DNA of 64,000 nt from Archivesica marissinica (GCA_014843695.1 CM026386.1:89151943-89215942), one strand, 5' to 3'; shown: positions 34,955-48,044, counted from the first letter of the stretch. Translations and numbers: made by a program. The notes: generated by a model from the sequence alone, not told the origin.

Positions 34955-35215
34955 GTGACCGAGTACTTCAGTAGTTAGGATCGTTGATATCAAATTACAT
35001 ACCTCTCATCGCTGTATGTTCGAACCTCATTGGGGGTGTCCAATTGTTTCATGTAAGGAAACTATCCAACATACTTGTGGAAGGTTGTTGGTTCTATATG
35101 GGTGCCCATCCATGGCTGAAATACTGTTCATAGGGGCACCAGGTATCTTCCTCCAACAATAATAGCTGGAGAGTCGCCATTTGACTGTTGGTATGAAAGT
35201 AAAACCCAAAAGAGT
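34955..35215 (+). mobile_element. tRNA-derived SINE, + strand copy B
   Basis: Head with GTGACCGAGTACTTCAGTAG and box-B-like TATGTTCGAACCTCA, body with AGGTATCTTCCTCCAACAAT and end AAAACCCAAAAG. It lies ~150 bp after copy A in the same orientation. Confidence 0.65.
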
Positions 35216-35412
35216 AATGGTTCTGAGTTGTATATGGAAATTTATAGCAGAAGGATAAACTAATCACCGTGTAGCTAAAGCCTGTCCCATTTGCATATTC
35301 TTGTTATTTCTATAACCTGAAGATGAATATCTCAATTTGAAGTAAATAATTGTAACTATTTAATTGTTGTCGTATTTAAATACTACACTAGAACATGTCC
35401 TGATTTTAACCT

Positions 35413-35925
35413 ACATTTTGTGAATATAGTTTATACATGCGAGATACTGGACATTTTGTGAATATAGTTTATACATGCGAGATACTGGACATTTTGTGAA
35501 TATAGTTTATACATGCGAGATACTGGACATTTTGTGAATATAGTTTATACATGCGAGATACTGGACATTTTGTGAATATAGTTTATACATGCGAGATACT
35601 GGACATTTTGTGAATATAGTTTATACATGCGAGATACTGGACATTTTGTGAATATAGTTTATACATGCGAGATACTGGACATTTTGTGAATATAGTTTAT
35701 ACATGCGAGATACTGGACATTTTGTGAATATAGTTTATACATGCGAGATACTGGACATTTTGTGAATATAGTTTATACATGCGAGATACTGGACATTTTG
35801 TGAATATAGTTTATACATGCGAGATACTGGACATTTTGTGAATATAGTTTATACATGCGAGATACTGGACATTTTGTGAATATAGTTTATACATGCGATA
35901 CACTGGAGATGTTGTGAATACACGA
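35413..35925. repeat. 38-bp minisatellite
   Basis: About 13.5 nearly perfect tandem copies of a unit that starts ACATTTTGTGAATATAG and ends GCGAGATACTGG. Intronic and noncoding. Confidence 0.97.
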
Positions 35926-35929
35926 AATT

Positions 35930-37383
35930 AATAAACCACATTCCCATTCTTTTGAATACGATAATATCATCTGAGTTTAATCAAGCTTAAATGCATACAT
36001 TTATCCGTTAAGATCGGATCCTGTTAACGGCAACAGTAAACTCATATGTAACGTAGCGTGGTTACGTATTTCGTGATCCTCCGTAATCGTATTGTGAACT
36101 GAATTGTCAATTAAAAACTGTCTCGGAATATAACTTTTAATTAGTTATTAATTTAGAAATGCATCGACCTGCAGTCAATGAAACATGCTGTCTCGTTGGA
36201 AAATATCTAGCCATGCATCCTCTCCCTACAGCATGTGCGGCTATTTTATCTTACAATCTAGCATTCAATATTCTAGTCACACCAGTACGCCCCTGACGAG
36301 GAACCGACTGAAACAAGCTAAATTAATGCAATATACATCTTAAGCAAATGTCAATTCATTCTACAACCCATCACACCATCAGCTGACATATGTCTCTTAA
36401 GAACCCGTGTGCTACACGGCCGTAATATGCCAGTATCAAAACTTACTTGTAAATCCACTATTTGAGTTCAACACAGCAATAATTTGTTTATCAAACGATA
36501 GTCGCCTGGACGTCTAAATTCGCCTGTTTACACTCACAATTTAAAATATAAAATATAGTATCATGGTGTTCTTAAAATCAAAATACAAACAAACATGTTT
36601 CCTAGTGTTATGGTTTTGAACCCGCAAACATTTGTCCAGACCCCAAGAGTCTGTGAATCAGGTGTGGTAATCGGATTTCAGGCAAGCTGCATTTATGTTG
36701 TTATTTACAATGGCAATTAGGTCAAGTTTGGTTAACCATTCAATGAAAACATACAATGTAAGTCTTGACTCAAAGTCAATTGGAACGAGATATAGGAGAT
36801 AATGTTAAAAGGTAATTCCAAAATGAATGCATACCTCGGTATGACAAACCCCATGGTATGTCAATTATATTTTCTACATTGTCTTCGTCTTTCTTGTTCA
36901 ATGTTTGACAACAGATGAACACCAGTCTTTGATAGGAAATGTATGAGTATCTATAACCGCTATTCCTAGAATGACAATATAACATTTCTTGTCGTTATAC
37001 ACATTTATACTAGTGTACATAAAGACTTTTAGTTATGCTACTCAAGCATTCCTTCCCACATGTTCACATATATTGAAGTTTGTAAGCCAAATATATAAAA
37101 CTTGTATTATAATGTGTTGTTTCAGATCGATGCGTATGTGTGGCTTAGAGGTTTACACCCCCCACCACCATTGGCTGTCAATTTATATGCTTAATCCATT
37201 AAAATAGATTCATCTTATGCCCCCCCCCCCATTATACACATAACCATCCTTGTCAAATCCTAGATCCGACCCTGAACTGAGTACAGATGTTATGAGAAAC
37301 TCTCGTTATTACCACCATTATATATAATAGCCCCCTGCAGAATAAACGAAGAATATCTATACATTTTGCAGCTAAATAATACC
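35930..37383. other. Intron, nothing recognised
   Basis: AT-rich noncoding sequence with a poly-C run of 12 at about 37221. Frames at 36776 and 36989 lack domains. Confidence 0.45.
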
Positions 37384-37800
37384 ATATTTATTGTCATAAA
37401 ATGTAATAATGGCTCATATATTTATTGTCATTAAATGTAATAATGGCTCATATATGTATTGTCATTAAATGCAATAATGGCTCATATATTTATTGTCATT
37501 AAATGTAATAATGACTCATATATTTATTGTCATTAAATGTAATAATGGCTCATATATTTATTGTCATTAAATGTAATAATGGCTCATATATTTATTGTCA
37601 TTAAATGTAATAATGGCTCATATATTTATAGTCATTAAATGTAATAATGGCTCATATATTTATTGTCATTAAATGTAATAATGACTCATATATTTATTGT
37701 CATTAAATGTAATAATGGCTCATATATTTATTGTCATTAAATGTAATAATGACTCATATATTTATTGTCATTAAATGTAATAATGACAATATTAGTCATT
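37384..37800. repeat. 34-bp AT-rich minisatellite
   Basis: About 12 tandem copies of TATTTATTGTCATTAAATG followed by TAATAATGGCTCATA, with few substitutions. Confidence 0.95.
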
Positions 37801-38094
37801 AAAAATTTAATGTAATCTAAGTCGGGATTATAATAATATAGACTTTGTTTACGAGAGAACTAATTTAACAAAACTTACTCTACCATAAGGCCCTCAACAT
37901 ACATACAAACCAAATTCAATCGAAAGATTGGACTATAAGTGAAAACTGCACAATGGAATTATATATTAATCAGAGTGCTCTAGACAGTTTCCTTACACTC
38001 GAATGGTCACATTTGTTGCATGGAATAGAATGTGCTCCATATTAATGATCTATGATCTGCTATACTTAACTAAATGCATGTCTCTATTCTTTAG

Positions 38095-38397
38095 TTCCTC
38101 CTACTGCTATAACATTAAACTACAACAGTACAAGCGGACAAGTAATTACTTCTGGGCCAGTAGATGTTGTTAGAGGAGATAATGTAGTGATTGCCTGTAC
38201 CTCTGTCGGGCAGCCAGATCCTACCTACACGTGGAAGCAAGGTGACCAGTCGTCAATCGGACGCCTACTGACTATACCGTCCATCCAGATAGACAGGACA
38301 GGGACGTGTACCGCAACAAATACGATGGTACAAACAACTGCAGTAGGAGGCAGTGAAACAAGGTCGTCTACAGCTACCGTGTCAATCAGTGTAATGT
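38095..38397 (+). CDS. Ig exon 5 (NTM-type)
   Basis: 101 codons, phase 1 to 1, acceptor TCTCTATTCTTTAG, donor GTAAGT at 38398. Cys35 (VVIACTS), Trp47 (TYTWK) and RTGTCTATNTM with Cys72. It shares the VDVVRGDNV lead-in and NTM motif with exons 4, 6 and 7, pointing to exon duplication. Confidence 0.87.
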
Positions 38398-38924
38398 GTA
38401 AGTATATTGCAGCGTGTCAAGTCTTTTAATTAAAACTTATATTTTAGAAATATGTTGGATATCATGTCCATGGTTTGAAATAGGATCCAATAGGATCAAT
38501 CATCCAAGATTGGCAGAGTATTGTGTAATAAGATAATAAGAAAATATTATCAGAAATAAAGATGGTAGTCTACTGTAACTTAATGTAAAATAATAACCTT
38601 GTGCTTTTATATACTTATCATTCAATTGCATGGACATTTCATTTAGCACAAAGTGTTGCGTTTGTATGCTTCAAAGCTATCATATTATTGTGTAATAGTA
38701 AGGAATTAGCATATTGGTGTAAGAACATTCTAAATATCTGCACATTTCCTGATATATTTAAACAATGGAGGTATCATTATTTCATAAGGCTTGAGAAAAG
38801 TAGTTATTTTATCACTTCACCAACATGTTTTTAAGATGTGGCACCAACAGCTGCCTAAGCTGCTATATATATAGCTACTCTCCATCTATTACGTGTGGAG
38901 GGACAATATGTCTCTATGAGAAGT
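38398..38924. other. Intron, nothing recognised
   Basis: AT-rich noncoding sequence; the 77-codon frame at 38601 has no domain. Confidence 0.4.
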
Positions 38925-39130
38925 ATTGCAGGCACGGACGGACACCCGGTAGTCCTTCAGCAAGGCAGCTGGATACCTACCTCACATGATATAGTTCGAG
39001 TGGAATTCGAACCTATAACTGCGGGATGAAGGAGCGTGATTTGCCTAAGCTGGATACCTACCTCACATGATATAATTCGGGGTGAAGACGCGTGATTTGA
39101 AATGGACAACCTTACCACTCGGCCACCCCT
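38925..39130 (-). mobile_element. tRNA-derived SINE, copy 3
   Basis: Contains GGCACGGACGGACACCCGG (also in the copy at 10110), CCTACCTCACATGATATA, and the reverse of a tRNA-like head (GAATTCGAACCTATAACTGC and TACCACTCGGCCAC). An internal segment (CTGGATACCTACCTCACATG) is duplicated ~75 bp apart. Confidence 0.6.
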
Positions 39131-40356
39131 TAATAAACAAGTATATCTTACAATGGAGTATTTAACACAACTCTTGAGAAAAAGGTTGAGGCAAAATGGG
39201 AATGCGAAACAATTACCGTTATTTTGTGAAGTTTATGTTTACATTGCAGTATTTTTACATACTCACAGTACACATACTGAGATGCATTTGAATGTATGCC
39301 ACTCTGCCGTGGATTTAATATCTCAACGTGTGGACACATGGGTAATAAATCAAGCATAATTCATACATCAGTTGTCAACTGCCAATGCATAAATATAGAG
39401 CTCTGGAGCTAGAGCTCTGGAAAAATGTGAATCAACGAAGTATCCATAAAAATGCTTCAATTTACTCCTGATCATCTTGGACCCACTCGCTCATTGACAC
39501 TGTTCTCATCGACGCATGACTTATGAATAGTTAGTGAAATATACACCTTACAAAAAAGATAAAGATATTCCATTCCAAAGTATATTTTTGGTAATCAAAT
39601 CTTGCTTTCATATATTATAACGAACGCGCTAACACTGCGCTATTACGACTTCCACAACTATTGTAATAGATTCAGAGTGCTGTCATGGATATGGTGTCAC
39701 CCTCTTAACGGAGAGGATGTGTGCTCGAACTCCACCAGAATCAGGTGGCAATGTTGTCCTTAAAGATTATTAAATCCACACTGTTGAAATTGGCATGTAT
39801 CTTCTCTCTCCCTCATGAATTCCATCAGGAATGAGGTTTCGAGAGCGATTAAATTAATGTTGTAAGAACTTGTTTCGCAATCGAGATAAAATAAATGTGT
39901 ATACACTATGAACAAATATCCCTAATTGTAAAGTTATTACTTAAATCGTTTGCAGTATTAACACTGTCCATTTCTTATTTGACGTTTGCGAAACGTCAGC
40001 TAAATTCACGTTACACGTTTCCTCCCACGAACACTAATTTCTGGACGGAACTATTCTCACAAGTCGATGAGTAGTACCGTGACCATGAGCAATGAGCAAT
40101 AAATGGTACACATTTAAATTGAATTCTTTCATTGTAAGCTAATAACTCTAGCCATCTTATGTGCTCATTATTTACAATTGTTCTGACATATTTTGAAAAT
40201 TTATTTATACTTCAGTTATTTGATCAGTATTTTCAATACAGCTGTATGTTATCACTGTATTCCAATATTATATTGTGGTACATGATTATTACCTGTTGCA
40301 TGTGAAATTTCCACATACCTTATAAAATAACATTGTATAAATTGTCTTTATTTTAG
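39131..40356. other. Intron, nothing recognised
   Basis: Noncoding sequence; frames near 39102-39359 run out of the SINE and have no domain. Confidence 0.4.
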
Positions 40357-40659
40357 ATTCACCCACAGTACCAAGTGTCAAGTTTAATTATGTATCTGGG
40401 TCTCCGATTGATGTAACAGACAGTGTAAGCGTGATTAAAGGGCGATCGTTCGTGCTTGTATGTAGTGCTACCAGTAAGCCACTACCATCTTATTCCTGGA
40501 CCGGAAGTGTAACAGCAACTTCCGCAACATTACAGATAAACAACGTCGACATACAACAAGGTGGACAATACACATGTTATGCAAGAAACACAATGCGTCG
40601 GAGTTTTGGAAGCACACACAATGCACAGAACAGCAAGAACATTGACGTTTCTATCTTAT
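40357..40659 (+). CDS. Ig exon 6 (NTM-type)
   Basis: 101 codons, phase 1 to 1, acceptor TTGTCTTTATTTTAG, donor GTAATG at 40660. Cys36 (FVLVCSAT), Trp48 (SYSW) and GGQYTCYARNTM with Cys74. The intron to the next exon is only 259 bp, and the lead-in VSVIKGRS matches NIIKGKR of exon 4. Confidence 0.87.
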
Positions 40660-40918
40660 GTAATGATCATATCTCATATTACGTATATTACAACTATAAT
40701 GAATGCATGCACAATCAAAATGTCTTTGCACTCTATCTGGCCGTGTATTTTCGATATGTTTATGTAGAATTGCTGATGTATTTACTATTCCAAAAAGTAT
40801 TTATTCTTTCTTTGGATATGACTCATTGAATGTTTCTGAACACATGATATACCATTTGTTTTGTTGTATAAGAAAATATTCTTGGAATGCTGACAATGCA
40901 GCCTGTTTCCTTTATCAG

Positions 40919-41197
40919 ATCCTGCTACCGTGGGTGTGTTGAACGACAGAAATGATCCTGAAGGATCCGGCCTATCCTTGATGTGTCCATATACAGCAGG
41001 AAATCCTTCAACTACTGTATTCAAATGGACCAGAGATGGGGATTCCAAGGAATGGAATGTGCGAGAACTTACCATACCTAATGTTACACAGAACGATGAC
41101 ATGAGTTATACATGTACAATATATAACACAATGCGGCCTACAAATGAACCGGTTAAAGAGCAACACAGTTCCGTGAGCTTTCACTTAAATGTCTTAT
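40919..41197 (+). CDS. Ig exon 7 (NTM-type) with mutated donor
   Basis: 93 codons, phase 1 entry, acceptor GTTTCCTTTATCAG. Cys23 (LSLMCPY), Trp37 (VFKW) and MSYTCTIYNTM with Cys66. By alignment with exon 6 (ending CTTAT, then GTAATG) the donor should follow CTTAT at 41197, but the sequence is ATAAGT, so +1 G reads A. The nearest GT (41202) would give phase 2 and break the next junction. The exon is symmetric and can be skipped without frame change. An AT-starting donor or editing is discussed in the findings. Confidence 0.75.
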
Positions 41198-42349
41198 ATA
41201 AGTATATTTGTATATTATTAGTCTCGTACCGGTATGTCAATTGTCCAAATGAAAGGTTTACCATTCACGTCCGTCTATCATGAAACTTAGATTGAAGATG
41301 TGTTCTGTTGAGCTATCGTATCCTGAGCTGTTCTATTCATGTCTTATGACTTAGCACATTAATTACTACATTACATTTTGATTTGTCAGATGTGAGTGGA
41401 CAGGTTCATCATGCTGAGTTTGTGTTGTGATAATCGAATATCTCTTTAAACTCATTAGTGTATCCATATTTATGCATAGCAACATAATCATAGTCCTTCA
41501 CAGTTTTTAGTAACTATTTGCATGCTGGGTACAATAAAGGTTATAAATAGTTCAACTATTTGTAGCAGACGACAATTCATTAATGTGTTTTCTTACTTGA
41601 AACTGAATACTCGTGGACTTTCATCGCTATGACACAATTCTAATGAACTCGTTGGATATATTTGACTGTTATTTTCACCGCTAGCGTGCAAAGAGTTAAT
41701 ACGATACATTTCTGATCAGATGACCGTTTTAAACCAATCAAACTCTTTGTTTTAAATGATGTTGAAATAATTGTTACTGACCACTACTTGTCTCAGTTCA
41801 AGCAAGTCATGTCTACATATTAATACAGCTATTCCTCTTTCTTTCTAAACTGTTTTAGGTTAAACTGTTTATGCATCTCATCCAATAAATTTCTACTCAA
41901 TCAAATTGATTTCTCGCCACGCACTCTTCTAATAATAGCAACTTCCGTAACTTATTTATTTAACATAATTAAGTACATTCAAATGTTTTCCAGTTTGCAT
42001 TAAAACTGCACTTCCAATCATAACTGGTTTTACTCAATTAAATTGTTTCATCGCCACTATCTCATCCATTAAAGCCTTTCCATTTATTCTAGTTTGTTGT
42101 AGAGTTAGGTGATTGATTTGATGCTGATATGTTGTAGGTTTATTTGATTTATTTCCGTCTTCGCCAACAATATTAAAACAGACGAGTGCTGCATCATGAC
42201 TTTGATTACTGGTGCTTAACATTGTTTGTCAGTTCCAACATTAATAAATCCAGAGTCATAGAATAATATTATTTCCATTTTGGTGTGGACAAGGTTGATC
42301 ACCATGCTAGTAACTAAATTTACATTATATCCTCGGAAATAATTAGTTA
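41198..42349. other. Intron, nothing recognised
   Basis: AT-rich noncoding sequence leading into the 56-bp array. Confidence 0.4.
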
Positions 42350-43660
42350 ATCTGTTAATCATAGACAATGGTGATGTAGCTTATGTTCCAGATAATGCAC
42401 ACGGAATCTGTTGTTAATTATAGACAATAGTGATGCAGCTTGTGTCCCAGATAATGCATACGGAATATGTTAATCATAGACAATGTTGATGCAGCTTATG
42501 TCCCAGATAATGCACACGGAATCTGTTAATCATACACAATGGTGATGCAGCTTATGTCCCAGATAATGCACACGGAAGCTGTTGTTAATCATAGACAATG
42601 GTGATGCAGCTTATGTCCCAGATAATGTACACGGAAGCTGTTGTTAATCATAGACAATGGTGATGCAGCTTATGTCCCAGATAATGTACACGGAATCAGT
42701 TAATCATAGACAATGGTGGCAGCATGTCCCAGATAATCACACGGAATTGTTAATCAGTGGTGTGGTTGTGTTGGTTTTATAGAAATGTGATGCAGTTATG
42801 TCCCAGATAATGCAACGATCGTTATCTAGACAATGGTGATGCAGCTTATGTCCCAGATAATGCACACGGAATCAGTTAATCATAGACAATGGTGATGCAG
42901 CTTATGTCCCAGATAATGCACACGGAATCAGTTAATCATAGACAATGGTGATGCAGCTTATGTCCCAGATAATGCACACGGAATCAGTTAATCATAGACA
43001 ATGGTGATGCAGCTTATGTCCCAGATAATGCACACGGAATCTGTTAATCATAGACAATGGTGATGCAGCTTATGTCCCAGATAATGCACACGGAATCAGT
43101 TAATCATAGACAATGGTGATGCAGCTTATGTCCCAGATAATGCAGACGTAACCAGTTAATCATAGACAATGGTGATGCAGCTTATGTCCCAGATAATGCA
43201 CACGGAATATATTAATCATAGACAATGGTGATGCAGCTTATGTCCCAGATAATGCCCACGGAATATGTTAATCATAGACAATGGTGATGCAGCTTATGTC
43301 CCAGATAATGCACACGGAATATGTTAATCATAGACAATGGTGATGCAGCTTATGTCCCATATAATGCACACGGAATATGTTAATCATAGACAATGGTGAT
43401 GCGGCTTATGTCCCAGATAATGCACACGGAATCTGTTAATCATAGACAATGGTGATGCAGCTTATGTCCCAGATAATGCAGACGTAATATGTTAATCATA
43501 GACAATGGTGATGCAGCTTATGTCCCATATAATGCACACGGAATATGTTAATCATAGACAATGGTGATGCAGCTTATGTCCCAGATAATGCACACGGAAT
43601 ATGTTAATCATAGACAATGGTGATGCAGCTTATGTCCCAGAAAATGCACACGGAACCAGG
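42350..43660. repeat. 56-bp minisatellite
   Basis: About 23 tandem copies of GTTAATCATAGACAATGGTG followed by ATGCAGCTTATGTCCCAGAT and AATGCACACGGAATCT. A patch at 42710-42835 is degraded by many small deletions and holds a short unrelated insert (GTGGTGTGGTTGTGTTGG). Intronic. Confidence 0.95.
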
Positions 43661-44029
43661 GAATCTATTCTTGAAAACTGTGTTATCTAACGAGTGAGGC
43701 AGATATTGTTATAAATAATGGGAACATATTAGTTTCCAGTTGAAAGTGGTAGCAACATTAATCTATTTGATATTCACTTTTAAGTTTTATACATGTAATT
43801 CAAGCCTAATTTAGAAGGAAAGAAGTTGATATATTACAATATAATTATACTTTGAATATATATAGGAAAATATAATTACAAGTTGAAAGTGATATAGGAG
43901 ACATATCAATTTTAAAATTACCTCAAAGTTTTATACATGTATTTTATTAGGAAGAAAGGAAAGAAGTTGATATAATACAATATAATTCTTTGAGTATATA
44001 TATATAAACCTTTTAATTCTACATTTCAG

Positions 44030-44320
44030 TTAAGACCAGTATAAAGAGTTTCTATGTGTCAGGATTTGAAGGTCAAGATACTGTTACTGTGATTGAGAAC
44101 ACGGACGTACCATTTGTCTGTAATGTAGCAAGCAATCCCGCATCAAGTATTTCTCTGTTGTTCCGTACCGATGCTATCCAGACACAGGCAAATACAAAAT
44201 CTCTGACACATAACCGTCGTGCTGAGACGTGTCTTGACGCTGGGATATACACATGTGTGGGAAGCAATACCTACAACTCAGGACACCCATCTACAGCAGA
44301 CATGAAGCTTTACGTAAATT
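44030..44320 (+). CDS. Ig exon 8 (core Trp replaced)
   Basis: 97 codons, phase 1 to 1, acceptor CTACATTTCAG, donor GTATGT at 44321. Cys31 (VPFVCNV) and AGIYTCVGSNTYN with Cys76 are in place, plus an extra Cys68. The usual core Trp position reads SISLLFR, so it is Leu/Phe. The SNTYN ending is a variant of the NTM motif. Otherwise open and unbroken. Confidence 0.85.
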
Positions 44321-45689
44321 GTATGTACCTGTATATATATATTCCCGAAGATTGACATATGTGCAGCAATAATTACGTTTAATACATCAGAATCATGTAC
44401 ATGAGGTCTAAACTGAAACTATGATGTCTGAAGGAATAGTAATTGTAGTATAACTGTCTATCTATTCTGGACTAATACAATTTGGCATGTTTTTATTCAA
44501 TCCTTTCATCACATATTCCTTACAATGACACTTGGTATACATAATAAGGGACATTCGATATGAACTGTAATCCTGAAGCTGACTTCCATACATAGTTCAA
44601 GGGATTTTGACTTCAAGAAGTTGCTGCCATTTGTTTCGTTCAGAATTTATTACGCCTTTGGGCCCCGTTTTATCAACAACGTCGGTCGCAAGTCGGTCTT
44701 ATCTTAAGACCGCTACTTGCGACGTTTCCTGCGACAATCGTACGACCGTTTTATCAACACGGTCGTAAGTCTTCGGTCGCAGTTAAGATTTTCTTTCGTC
44801 GTACGAAAGTAATAACAGTGACACAGTCTGAAATTTAACTTCCTTTGCACGCACATGTCAACATCGGACATGTTTAAAACACGGCGCCCCTGTGTATATT
44901 ATTCATAACTTCTTTATTTCTTGGAATATGTTAATATTTCTTATATTGAATTAAACCTTACACGCAGGCCTCCCCAGACATGCAATTTATATTAAATCCA
45001 CTATGACGTAGTTGGTCAAATCCGTAGAAGTTTTTTTCAGATTTGTTAACACGCCGGTATTGGAATGGAAAACACGGCCCCACTAAATCTTCCTTGTTAC
45101 TGTGAATGTATAATAATCTATGTCAGTATAACGGGTATGTTTCCATCGTGCAACAATATTTAAAATCTGATACGTTGATTTCATATAATGAATTGTTAAA
45201 CATGTCAGACTTTTTATTATACTTATACATAGTTTTGGCGTAAATGTAGAACAGTGCTGCAACCCCAAAACTTCATTGCAAATAGGAATATGTTGTTAAA
45301 TATTATTTCATTTTCAAGGGTATGTTCCAGATTTGTGTCTCTAAATAATGTTGAAGCAACTGAATAGGGCCTACAGTATTTACATGTTACCACAATATCA
45401 AGTGATGTAAATACTGAATAGATGCCATTCATTAATACACACGTTTGTATCAGCATGTCTTTTTATACCGGCGATTCTAGCATATATAATATACAGGCTG
45501 TCATAGACTGGTCATACAGTAGTCGTGTATATCTGTGTGATCAAATTAATACATCAAATACAGACAGGTCAATACTCCAGTGGTGAACACATTGGTCTGT
45601 AGATCCAAGGTTCGATCATCAGTCTTTAAGTCAGTGAATAACACCGTTCACGTAAAAAAAACCCAGATAATACTCTGGCATGGGTCTCT

Positions 45690-45950
45690 GTTTGTTTTTG
45701 GGGTTTAATGTATCACCAACAGCTCAAGTTATATGGTGATTTTCCAGCTATTATTGGTGGAGGAAGATCCTGAGCGCCCCTCCAAAACAGTATGTCAAGT
45801 GTGAAAGGTCACCTGCTTAGAACCACAAACATTCCGAATAGTTTCCTCGCACGAAATAATCCGACACCCCGGGTGAGAGTCTAAACATCAGCTGTGAGGG
45901 CAAGTGATTCGAAGTCAACAACATTAACCAATCGACCACATACCCCGTCT
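45690..45950 (-). mobile_element. tRNA-derived SINE, copy 4
   Basis: Same family as at 10005 and 27515: GTTTTTGGGGTTTAATG, TATTATTGGTGGAGGAAGA, CCCGGGTGAGAGTCTAAACA and the reversed head end AAGTCAACAACATTAACCA. It lies inside the 44661-49103 element. Confidence 0.65.
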
Positions 45951-45954
45951 CTGT

Positions 45955-46110
45955 CGCTATCACTGCAATATCCTCAAAAATCTAAAATGACTAATCTCAA
46001 CAAGAGGCGTCGCTCATATGGGCAACCAGTAGCGATGAAAATTAAGCTAAAAAACAACAGATCAAAGACGATGATAAATGGTCGCTCTACAATGTGGTAG
46101 ACATTGTTGT
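45955..46110 (+). mobile_element. SINE 'CTTTCAGATG' family, 3' part
   Basis: Contains ATCCTCAAAAATCTAAAATG, GGCGTCGCTCATATGGGCAA and an ending like other copies (46285, 54912, 59030). Only the 3' portion is present. Confidence 0.55.
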
Positions 46111-46284
46111 CAAGTTAACTTGGTCGGTAAGTTATATTGAAACTAATTATAACCAGGAAAATCATGGATGTTAGGAAGTAGAAATAAAACAACTGAACTA
46201 TTCTAAATTTCATTATTTATAATGTCACTGCAAATATACCCCAATATAATTTTATAAGACATATAGAGATACATATTTACACTT

Positions 46285-46475
46285 GTAACATTATAGTCTT
46301 TCAGATGAGAATTTAAACAGAGGTCTTATGCCGGTACTTTACACAGTGCAAGTAAAAGAACCAGAGGAGACATCATTGCACTATCCTCCAAATCTAAAAT
46401 AACTTATCTATTCAGTAGGTGTCGCTAATATGGGCAACTGATAACTACAATAAATAAACGTAAAACACTCACAGG
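46285..46475 (+). mobile_element. SINE 'CTTTCAGATG' family, near-complete body
   Basis: Reads TAGTCTTTCAGATGAGAATT, then GAGGTCTTATGCCGGTACTT, CACAGTGCAAGTAAAAGAAC, CAGAGGAGAC and the 3' tail AATAAACGTAAAACACTCAC. It shows the uninterrupted junction GTAAAAG/AACCAGAGG that is split by an insertion in the copy at 53385. Confidence 0.65.
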
Positions 46476-47295
46476 TATTCATGTGTTATGTATATCAACA
46501 TATATATTGTATCGGGTTGCTTTGTGTAATGTTACAGCTTATGTTACAGTGTAGTGGGTAGTATATTGAAGCAGTTACATTTTCACACCAAAGTCTGTCT
46601 GTCACACCCTATGCAATCTGATACAACACATTATATTTACTGGGAATCTATTTTCGTGTTTTGTTGCATCAACATTTCTGATTTCACAGTAAAAGTAGAA
46701 TTGTTGTACAAGATATAGATTGAAGATCTGTAGTGAACACAGTATGATAGACAATCTTGTTTGTACACAGGCTTAAATACAATATAATTACCAGGGTGTT
46801 TTCATGCACATCTAATTTTGCTTGTTTGGCATACATATATATATTTATATATGTATATATATATATATTGTTTGCTTTATTTGTGGAAACCTTAAATCAC
46901 AAAAATTAAGACCGGAAATTTCTTTCATAATTTTTTTGTGCCGCTTGTCAAAATGAAATCTTTATACTGTTTATAGTCTATAAAAGAAAAGTACCAAACA
47001 GTATTCATTTATATCACTGGATAGTTGCACAGTTTTCATCAGTTTTCAAGATTTCTAAACTGTAAATATGACAGCTAAGATTAGTGTCCTTAAATCAAGT
47101 GGTGTTGACAGAGGCATGCACTGCTCTGTTGAAATATTGTTGTCTACTCTTCATTTTCTTTAATATTAAGCATTTGTGACGGTGACAGATATTAATTGTT
47201 TAAGAACAATTTATAAGTGATTAGTACAGTGTATGTACATTATTAAGATGGAAACTATTCCATAAATCTGGGTTGCTGTGACGTAACTAAATATA

Positions 47296-47378
47296 TTTGG
47301 AGTTCGGCCTAATTCTGTTTTTGAAATTCGGCCTAATTCTTTTTTTGAAAATCGGCCTAATTCTGTTTTTGAAAAAAC
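47296..47378. repeat. 27-bp repeat, three copies
   Basis: Three copies of CGGCCTAATTCTGTTTTTGA with A-rich ends. Short and noncoding. Confidence 0.85.
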
Positions 47379-47526
47379 TATGGTTAACTTTTGTGTTTTT
47401 ACATCGTTCTTCATTGTTAATGTTAGAATAATCAACTGTATACATATTATTTACTTTACAACATTTTCGAAACAATATTATAATATTAAGCACTCTCGTT
47501 GAAAGCGTATAATTATGTAGTCATTC

Positions 47527-47748
47527 GTGTTGGACATAACCGGAGAAAACTCACATGTCCGACTTGGGGACCACCGTACCATCTCACACACTTCTCAGTC
47601 CGTGGAAGGAACCCTGAATGCATTGACTAGAAGAGAGCGTGCTAATCACTACGCTAATCAGACAGCTAATCGAATCAACTTAGCAATTAATGATCATGTA
47701 AGCAACCTACCTGTTGATGCCATGCAAATCTGCAACTTCGGACAATAA
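47527..47748 (+). CDS. Unassigned 73-codon ORF
   Basis: Hydrophilic, ordinary composition (for example RLGDHRTISHTSQSVEGTLN and ANHYANQTANRINLAINDHV), stop overlapping an AATAAA. No domain recognised. It lies inside the TIR element and could be a fragment of an element-encoded protein, or chance. Confidence 0.25.
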   Translation: MLDITGENSHVRLGDHRTISHTSQSVEGTLNALTRRERANHYANQTANRINLAINDHVSNLPVDAMQICNFGQ

Positions 47749-48044
47749 ATCACCCTTTGATAGGTATCTAAATCAATAATCATCTGGAATGAACAAAATG
47801 TTTTACCTATTATTGATACATAAACCAGTCAGTGTTTTCAACACAATATAATTATATTATAATGCAACTTTGTGGTCATTGGTTGTGGTAGTAGTTTGTA
47901 ACCCAATATACATGTAAACACAGAGTTCGATATATTCCGATTGATTTCAAACTGGACAGTGTATCTATATATAAATATGGTCATCCCGACTCATCGTGTC
48001 TATCATCGCATCAAGATCAATCATGACAACTTGTAATATGGATT

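Noticed and set aside
44073..44267. 64-codon - strand frame
   Set aside because: It is antisense to Ig exon 8, which has Ig cysteines and proper splice sites on the + strand.
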